NCBI RefSeq assembly: GCF_900177375.1
Contig: NZ_FWZU01000001.1
Location: 186,001 to 250,000, forward strand
Direction: 5' to 3'
Source of the DNA: Desulfovibrio gilichinskyi
Lineage (GTDB): Bacteria; Desulfobacterota; Desulfovibrionia; Desulfovibrionales; Desulfovibrionaceae
DNA: 64,000 nucleotides
Of this stretch, positions 58,394-64,000 are shown piece after piece. The notes beneath the pieces are model-generated. The model ran no database searches. It worked only from the letters and a program-made list of their open reading frames with translations, and was not told the origin of the DNA. How positions within the stretch are numbered: the stretch's first letter is position 1; every line of letters begins with the position of its first letter. Made by a program: the position numbers and the translations under genes.

Positions 58394-60549
58394 TGCAGGA
58401 CGCGACTAGCTTTAAAGAGTACAAAGATCAGATCGATGAGGCTTTAGGGAATGACTTTTTGCGCACCGCAATGGATAAATTTGCCATTGCTTACCGCACC
58501 GGCAGAGCCAATGCTTTTGCAAGTATCGACGATAAGGCATTAATAAAAGAAATCGCTGATGCAAAGGATTGTGCTGCTCAGAATATTGATGCACTTTATG
58601 CTCAGTTCAAAGAAGAAGCTGAAAAGAAAGGTGCTGTCGTTCATTTAGCTAAAGATGCCCAAGAAGCAAATGAAATAATCGGACGTATTGCTCTTGCAGA
58701 AAAATGTAAGACTATAGTTAAGTCTAAATCTATGACTGCTGAGGAAACTCTTCTCAACCATCATCTGGAAGATCTCAATCTTCAGGTTATTGAGACTGAC
58801 CTTGGTGAATGGATTATTCAGCTTCGTCATGAAGGCCCAAGCCACATGGTTATGCCTGCTATTCATCTTTCCCGCCATCAAGTAAGTGATTTATTTACTG
58901 ATGTTACCGGTAAAAAACAGGATGACGACATTCAGAAGCTTGTAAAAGTTGCTCGCCGTGAACTTCGCCAGAAATTCACGGAAGCTGATATGGGTATTTC
59001 CGGCGGTAACTTCGCAATTGCCAAATCAGGAACAGTAGGTATCGTTACTAATGAAGGTAACGCAAGGCTCGTTACAACATTACCTCGTGTTCATGTTGCT
59101 CTGATGGGACTTGATAAACTCACACCTAATTTGCATGACGCTTTGCGTGTTCTGAAAGCTCTGCCTCGTAATGCAACAGGTCAGGCTATCACATCTTATG
59201 TTACCTGGGTAACCGGTGCTAACGAGTGTGCAACTGCTGAAGACAGCACAAAGAAAGTTCACTTTGTCTTCCTTGACAATGGCAGACGCGCTCTTGCAAA
59301 AGATCCTCTATTTTCTCAGGTTCTGCGCTGCGTACGTTGCGGTGCATGTGCCAATGTCTGTCCGGTTTATCGCATGGTCGGTGGACATAAGATGGGTCAT
59401 ATCTATATCGGAGCTATCGGCCTCATTCTCACGTACTTCTTCCATGGAACTGATAAAGCTAAAAACCTTGTTCAGAACTGTATTAACTGCGGAGCCTGTA
59501 AAGAAATTTGCGCAGGCGGAATAGATCTTCCAGGCCTGATCAAAGAAATTCACGCTAGAATTCAGGACGAAGAAGGCCATCCTCTTACTTCTGCATTGCT
59601 CGGTAAGATGATGAAAAATCGTAAACTGTTCCACAAATTCCTGCGCATTGCAAAACATGCTCAGAAACCTGTGGCAGGTAAAGATGGATTCATCCGTCAC
59701 CTTCCAATGATATTTGCTCCTAATCATGACTTCAGAGCTCTCCCGACCGTTGCTAAGGTTCCTTTCCGCGATATGTGGGATAAAGTTAAACCTGCAAAGG
59801 TTGCTAATCCTAAGCATAAAGTAGCTATCTTCTCCGGCTGTGTGCAGGATTTCGTTTATCCTGAGCAGTCTGTAGCCACAGTTGAAAGTATGAGAGGAAA
59901 GGATATCGCTCTTGAGTTCCCTATGGATCAATCCTGCTGTGGACTTCCTTTGCAGATGATGGGTGAAAAAGAAGCATGTAAAGATGTCGCAATTCAGAAT
60001 ATGGAAGCTTTCGAAAATTCTGACTGTGAATACATTTTGACCATGTGTGCTTCCTGTGCATCGCACCTCAAGCACAACTATCCTAAAATGCTTGGACATG
60101 ATCCTAAATACGCGATTCGCGTTCAGGAATTTGCTGATAAAGTTATCGATTACAGTTCCTTTATGAATGATGTTGTCGGTGTCAGTGAAGATGACTTCCT
60201 TGATTCAAAAGGTAAAAAAGTCACTTATCATGCACCTTGTCACCTTTGCAGAGGGCTTGAAGTAAAAGACGCTCCTCGTGAGTTGATGGTTAAAGCCGGA
60301 CTAGACTACATCGAATGTGCTGAAGAAGAAGTCTGTTGTGGATTTGGCGGAACATATTCAGTTAAGTTCCCTAAAGTTTCTGCACAGCTGCTTGCTAAGA
60401 AAATGAATAATATCAAAGAAACCGGCGCAGATATTCTGCTTACTGACTGTCCAGGTTGCGTTATGCAGCTTCGTGGTGGTGCTAAGAAGAATGGACTTAA
60501 TGTTGAAGTTCACCACATATCTGAACTGATATCTGAACGTAGAAAATAG
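58393..60549 (+). CDS. LutB-LutA-like fusion, Fe-S lactate utilization protein
   Basis: This 718-residue protein combines a LUD domain (about 70-300, with GISGGNFAIAKSGTVGIVTNEGN near 195), a two-cluster ferredoxin region (CVRCGACANVCPVYRM near 313; CINCGACKEICAGGI near 363), and two C-terminal CCG domains (IFSGCVQDF...CCGLP near 480-520; HAPCHLCRG...CCGFGG near 615-655). This is the LldF/LutB part joined to a LldE/LutA-type CCG part, so LutC plus this protein replace the three-gene LutABC set for L-lactate oxidation. It is the last gene of the operon; a strong hairpin follows. Confidence 0.9.
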   Translation: MQDATSFKEYKDQIDEALGNDFLRTAMDKFAIAYRTGRANAFASIDDKALIKEIADAKDCAAQNIDALYAQFKEEAEKKGAVVHLAKDAQEANEIIGRIALAEKCKTIVKSKSMTAEETLLNHHLEDLNLQVIETDLGEWIIQLRHEGPSHMVMPAIHLSRHQVSDLFTDVTGKKQDDDIQKLVKVARRELRQKFTEADMGISGGNFAIAKSGTVGIVTNEGNARLVTTLPRVHVALMGLDKLTPNLHDALRVLKALPRNATGQAITSYVTWVTGANECATAEDSTKKVHFVFLDNGRRALAKDPLFSQVLRCVRCGACANVCPVYRMVGGHKMGHIYIGAIGLILTYFFHGTDKAKNLVQNCINCGACKEICAGGIDLPGLIKEIHARIQDEEGHPLTSALLGKMMKNRKLFHKFLRIAKHAQKPVAGKDGFIRHLPMIFAPNHDFRALPTVAKVPFRDMWDKVKPAKVANPKHKVAIFSGCVQDFVYPEQSVATVESMRGKDIALEFPMDQSCCGLPLQMMGEKEACKDVAIQNMEAFENSDCEYILTMCASCASHLKHNYPKMLGHDPKYAIRVQEFADKVIDYSSFMNDVVGVSEDDFLDSKGKKVTYHAPCHLCRGLEVKDAPRELMVKAGLDYIECAEEEVCCGFGGTYSVKFPKVSAQLLAKKMNNIKETGADILLTDCPGCVMQLRGGAKKNGLNVEVHHISELISERRK

Positions 60550-60559
60550 TTAATACAAC

Positions 60560-60597
60560 AAATCAGCTGCCACGCTAAAAGCGTGGCAGCTGATTTT
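60560..60597 (+). terminator. Terminator of lactate operon
   Basis: AAATCAGCTGCCACGCT / AGCGTGGCAGCTGATTT has a 3-base loop and a 17-bp perfect stem, then TTAT. Confidence 0.88.
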
Positions 60598-60599
60598 AT

Positions 60600-60736
60600 A
60601 AAAATTTTATAGTTGCGGCATGTAAATAACATTGCCTCCTTATCCGGTACTTTCACCTCGCAACTGAAATAAATCGGTTACCTGTCGCACTGCTCAGGCT
60701 TTTCCATTCGCTCGCCCGATGGAAAAGCCTTTTTTT
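60600..60736 (+). ncRNA. Possible small RNA between operon and chemoreceptor
   Basis: A 137-base stretch between two terminators ends in a very strong intrinsic terminator (AGGCTTTTCCAT / ATGGAAAAGCCT, 60696-60730, then seven T residues), although no gene ends there. The body contains C-rich unpaired-looking segments (TGCCTCCTTATCC, TTTCACCTCGC) complementary to ribosome binding sites. No promoter is clear. A processed 3'-UTR RNA of the lactate operon is the alternative. Confidence 0.35.
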
Positions 60737-60933
60737 AAATAAAAACTAGGGAATATTTATTATATAATTGTAATTATATTATGGACATTATTTTAAGATT
60801 TATTTTGCTACTCCATAATCTTTTTAAGAACTATTTTTTTTTGGATTATTACTATAAAATTAGCTAACGTATTATCTACATTTTCAATTTAATATGGCTC
60901 TGTTCTAAAGTTAGATAGTATAAGGAGAATGAC

Positions 60934-62739
60934 ATGTTAAAAAATTTATCAATCGGTGGCAGATTTCTTGTACTGCTAGTAATTATGTTTTTATTTATAA
61001 TCTTGAGTGGTGCAATGTTTTTTATTCAGACTCAGGATATTTCTGAATACGGAGTTGATGAGATTCAAAAGGTTATGCTCACTGAGGAGAAAGCTAAAAT
61101 TGAGGTTGCAACTAAAACCATTGCATTATCGCTTGGAGAAGAGTTGCAAGGTGTTCCCTCTCTTGATGAAAAAATAGAATTTATAAGAAAAGCAATTGAT
61201 AAAATAAGATTTGAAAAAGATAAATCAGGATATTTCTTTGTTTACAAAGGAACAGTTAATGTCGCTTTGCCAACAAAAAAGGAAGCGCAAGGAAAGGATT
61301 TAGGAAAAGTTAAAGACAAAAACGGAGTATTATTTGTTCAGGAATTAAACCGTGCCGCTCAGGGCGGAGGCGGGTTTGTAACATATGTTTTTGATAAACC
61401 AGGAAAAGGTATTCAGCCTAAATTAGGCTATGCAGAAATGATTCCGGGCACTGATATGTGGATTGGAACAGGTGTCTACATTGATAACATTGAAGAAGCT
61501 AAAGCCAGTATCAGTGGTGTGATGATAAGCCAGGCTGAATCTGGTACTATTAGAATTGCGCTTGTCATCGGGGCTGTTTTAGTCTTTTTTGTTTTACCAC
61601 TTTGTTTGTTCATGACTCGTTCTGTTGTTCACCCGCTTAATGAAGCAACCGATGCCGCAACTAAAGTTGCTTCCGGTGATCTTGGCGTAAAACTGAGTCC
61701 TAAAGGTAGAAATGAAATTTCTACTTTACAGAATGCGTTAAATTCTATGGTTGTTACTCTTTCATCTAATCTTAAAGATATTGAAGCGAAGAGCGCAGAA
61801 GCTGCAGAGCAGACCCGTGTCGCCAAGTTGGCAGCCAAGGAAGCGAACGAAGCTCGTGCTGCAGCTGAAGGTGCGAAGAAAGAAGGGATGCTTGCCGCTG
61901 CTACCAAGCTTGAATCTGTTTTGCATAATATTGTAGATATTTCAAAAAATGTTGAAAAGAGCACTCATGAAATAATGACCGGAAGTGATTTTCAAAAGCA
62001 GTGTATTGCGGAAACAGCCGCAGCAATGGAAGAGATGACAGCTACTGTTCTTGAAGTTGCCAGAAATGCTTCTGAAACGAATAAAGACACTGAAGATACA
62101 AAAAATAAAGCATCTGAAGGACAGCAGGTTGTTCAAGGGACCATCGAGTCCATGGTCGGTATTCAACAGCAGACAAATGACCTTGGTGAGTTGATGGATA
62201 AACTTAATACTCAATCAACTGATATTGGAAATGTTATCGGTGTAATTAACGATATTGCCGACCAGACCAATTTGCTGGCTCTCAATGCTGCAATTGAGGC
62301 TGCAAGAGCCGGAGAAGCCGGGCGCGGTTTCGCGGTCGTAGCTGACGAAGTTCGTAAGCTGGCGGAAAAAACTATTGGCGCAACAGACGAAGTTGAGAAA
62401 AGTATCGCTTTGATTCAGCAACTGGCTAAGCAGAATATTTTAGGTATGCAAAGCGCAGTTGAAGCAATCAGCGGAGCCACAGACCATTCAAGGGCTTCAG
62501 GGACCGTTCTTGCAGAAATTGTTAAACTTGCCGGTAACGCTGCTGGACAGGTCCAGTCTATAGCCACAGCAGCGGAAGAGCAGTCTGCAACGTCCGAAGA
62601 AATTAACCGAAGTATAGCTGAGATTGACTCTATGACTGAGGATAATGCTAAAAACAGTATGCGTGCAGCAGAGGCCGCAAAGGATCTTTCCGGTGAAGTT
62701 GACGCACTAGTTGCTCTTGTTGAAGAATTACGTAAGTAA
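60934..62739 (+). CDS. Methyl-accepting chemotaxis protein, sCache type
   Basis: This 601-residue chemoreceptor has a TM helix at about 8-30; a periplasmic single-Cache domain (about 35-195, with [21 protein letters not shown] near 95 and [16 protein letters not shown] near 170); a second TM (about 203-225); HAMP (225-280); and a cytoplasmic signalling domain with the hairpin tip [36 protein letters not shown] near 450. It lacks a CheR-binding pentapeptide at the C-terminus. Cache domains bind small carboxylates or amino acids. AAGGAGAAT precedes the ATG. A close paralogue lies 600 bases downstream. Confidence 0.94.
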   Translation: MLKNLSIGGRFLVLLVIMFLFIILSGAMFFIQTQDISEYGVDEIQKVMLTEEKAKIEVATKTIALSLGEELQGVPSLDEKIEFIRKAIDKIRFEKDKSGYFFVYKGTVNVALPTKKEAQGKDLGKVKDKNGVLFVQELNRAAQGGGGFVTYVFDKPGKGIQPKLGYAEMIPGTDMWIGTGVYIDNIEEAKASISGVMISQAESGTIRIALVIGAVLVFFVLPLCLFMTRSVVHPLNEATDAATKVASGDLGVKLSPKGRNEISTLQNALNSMVVTLSSNLKDIEAKSAEAAEQTRVAKLAAKEANEARAAAEGAKKEGMLAAATKLESVLHNIVDISKNVEKSTHEIMTGSDFQKQCIAETAAAMEEMTATVLEVARNASETNKDTEDTKNKASEGQQVVQGTIESMVGIQQQTNDLGELMDKLNTQSTDIGNVIGVINDIADQTNLLALNAAIEAARAGEAGRGFAVVADEVRKLAEKTIGATDEVEKSIALIQQLAKQNILGMQSAVEAISGATDHSRASGTVLAEIVKLAGNAAGQVQSIATAAEEQSATSEEINRSIAEIDSMTEDNAKNSMRAAEAAKDLSGEVDALVALVEELRK

Positions 62740-62844
62740 TTATGAAATATTTTTTTTGAGTGTATTGGCACTCAAAAGAGCAAGGGCAAATAGGTGAGCG
62801 GTTGTTTTTAGTACTGACGTAGTAATCAATTAAGGGAGAATTCA

Positions 62845-63147
62845 GTGATTAAGCATATTGTTATGTGGACCTTGAAGGATGAGGCTGAAGGCGGAACTTC
62901 CGCTGAAAATGGAATCAAGATGAAACAAATTCTTGAAAATCTGTCTGGCAAAATAGATGAATTAAAACATATTGAAGTTAGTGTAGATGTTTTTGCAGCG
63001 ATTCCTGACTGCAACGTAGTTCTTTATTCAGAATTTGAAACAAAAGATGATCTTGATGCTTATCAGGTACATCCGCTTCATCAGGCATGTGTTGCTTTCA
63101 TAAAGCAGGTTGTCGCATCAAGAAATGTTATAGATTATGTGATTTAA
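62845..63147 (+). CDS. Dabb-family alpha-beta barrel protein
   Basis: This 100-residue dimeric alpha/beta-barrel-type protein has the N-terminal IKHIVMWTLKDEAEG strand-helix, a VSVDVFAAIPDCNVVLYSEF region near 47, and the YQVHPLHQACVAFIKQV helix near 72, typical of the stress-responsive A/B barrel (Dabb) family. Function in bacteria is mostly unknown. Initiation is at GTG 62845 with AGGGAG nine bases upstream. It lies between two chemoreceptor genes; a terminator follows. Confidence 0.85.
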   Translation: MIKHIVMWTLKDEAEGGTSAENGIKMKQILENLSGKIDELKHIEVSVDVFAAIPDCNVVLYSEFETKDDLDAYQVHPLHQACVAFIKQVVASRNVIDYVI

Positions 63148-63168
63148 GTAATTATAAATTTGATTTTT

Positions 63169-63217
63169 AAGAGCTGGGAGTTAAATAACTTCCAGCTCTT
63201 TTTTTTGTATATTTTTT
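63169..63217 (+). terminator. Terminator of Dabb gene
   Basis: AAGAGCTGG-A / T-CCAGCTCTT has a loop of about 13 bases and is followed by a run of eight T residues. Confidence 0.88.
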
Positions 63218-63333
63218 TTAAATAACTATGACAAAGCAATACTGTCGTGTATAGTTATAGTACGTATTGGTGTAAGGTCTGTAATTTAATCAGATTGGTT
63301 ATGGTAATGTAATTTTTTATAGGGGAGGATCCT

Positions 63334-64000
63334 ATGCTGAAAAATCTTTCTATCGGATCCCGGTTTTTTCTATTGCTTTCATTGATGGTAGTGTTTGTGA
63401 TTGTCACCGGAGTTCTTTTTCTAGGAGCTATCCGCGAGATCACAGCATACGGAGTAAGTGAGACTCAAAATGTCATGCTTGAAGACCAGAAAGAGAAGCT
63501 TCACGTTGCAATTGAAAGTATGGCCTTATCAATGGGGCAAGAATTAAAGGTTCTTAAGAGTGAAGATGAACAGTTGGAGTTCATCCGTTCCGCAGTAGAT
63601 CCTGTCAGGTATGAAAAAGATAATTCCGGCTACTTTTTTGTATATAAGGGTACTGTAAATATGGCAATGCCCCCCAATAAATCCTTGCAAGGTAAGGATT
63701 TAAGCGGATTAAAGGATCAGAACGGACTTTTCCTTATTCGGGAGTTAGCCGATGCTGCTCAAAATGGAGGAGGCTTTGTTACTTATTATTTTGAAAAGCC
63801 GGGATCTGGAGTTCAACCGAAGATCAGTTATGCACAGATGATTCCAGGAACAGACATGTGGATCGGGACAGGAGTGTACTTAGATAACATTGATATTGAA
63901 AAGGCGCGCATTAGCGGCGTGATGAATGAAAGCGCTAATTCTATTACCATGAAAATCGTAATAGGGGCCAGCGTGGTTTTTTTATTATTAATATTACCAT
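63334..64000 (+). CDS. Second sCache chemoreceptor, 3' end outside window
   Basis: This chemoreceptor is open to the end of the window, so about 222 residues are visible. ATG 63334 has GGGGAGG eight bases upstream. The N-terminus MLKNLSIG, the TM helix, and the Cache domain ([17 protein letters not shown] near residue 95; [16 protein letters not shown] near 170) are closely paralogous to the chemoreceptor at 60.9 kb; differences concentrate around the first half of the Cache domain. HAMP and signalling domains would follow beyond the edge. The two arose by tandem duplication and probably sense related ligands. Confidence 0.92.
   Translation, partial: MLKNLSIGSRFFLLLSLMVVFVIVTGVLFLGAIREITAYGVSETQNVMLEDQKEKLHVAIESMALSMGQELKVLKSEDEQLEFIRSAVDPVRYEKDNSGYFFVYKGTVNMAMPPNKSLQGKDLSGLKDQNGLFLIRELADAAQNGGGFVTYYFEKPGSGVQPKISYAQMIPGTDMWIGTGVYLDNIDIEKARISGVMNESANSITMKIVIGASVVFLLLILP

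Overview
The window reads as chromosomal DNA of a sulfate-reducing member of the Desulfovibrionales, most like a marine Desulfovibrio/Maridesulfovibrio. The main evidence is the right end, which has the gene order of the lactate ('organic acid oxidation') operon described in Desulfovibrio vulgaris: pyruvate:ferredoxin oxidoreductase, lactate permease, FAD-linked lactate dehydrogenase, its Fe-S partner, pta, ackA and two LUD-family lactate utilization genes. A sensor kinase and a sigma-54 activator lie immediately upstream. Family assignments rest on recognised motifs and lengths only; no database search was possible.

Layout. 1-1.4 kb: the end of a phage-tail-like gene cut by the window edge, plus a small partner gene and a strong terminator. 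1.5-4.1 kb: biotin genes bioF-bioG-like-bioC. 4.1-8.9 kb: a CBS-domain protein, two small membrane coiled-coil proteins, and two cytoplasmic response-regulator fusions (a histidine kinase and an HD-GYP protein). 8.9-17.3 kb: housekeeping genes plsY, an RNase II-type exonuclease, an AICAR transformylase, a lytic transglycosylase, purA and holB. 17.3-18.2 kb: no protein gene, but two tandem copies of a structured RNA on the minus strand. Each copy has its own sigma-70-type promoter and intrinsic terminator. This is the most unusual feature of the window. 18.3-20.9 kb: an FMN-dependent 2-hydroxyacid oxidase homologue, a TauE/SafE permease and a GntR/FadR-type regulator with a matching operator. 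21-25.5 kb: a short coding remnant, an AAA+ ATPase, a Tat-exported class V aminotransferase-like protein, and a CsbD/DUF3309/BON envelope-stress trio. 25.9-32.5 kb: a large M16 lipoprotein peptidase, then frdCAB (menaquinol:fumarate reductase type). 32.5-41.1 kb: small proteins, lipoproteins, a PLP aminotransferase, a CoA-disulfide-reductase-like flavoprotein with a rhodanese domain, a stand-alone receiver protein and an exported phytase-esterase-like protein. 41.3-60.5 kb: the two-component system and the lactate operon. 60.9-64 kb: two paralogous chemoreceptors flanking a Dabb-family protein; the second runs off the window.

How the genes work together. Lactate enters through the permease and is oxidised to pyruvate by the flavoprotein/Fe-S dehydrogenases. 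PFOR makes acetyl-CoA, and Pta and AckA convert it to acetate and ATP. The upstream sensor/NtrC-type pair probably controls this, because the 400-base control region has a sigma-54-like -24/-12 element, a TGTAACA inverted repeat and three copies of a CTGTC...GGACAG-type repeat. Fumarate reductase and the lactate operon together fit anaerobic respiration.
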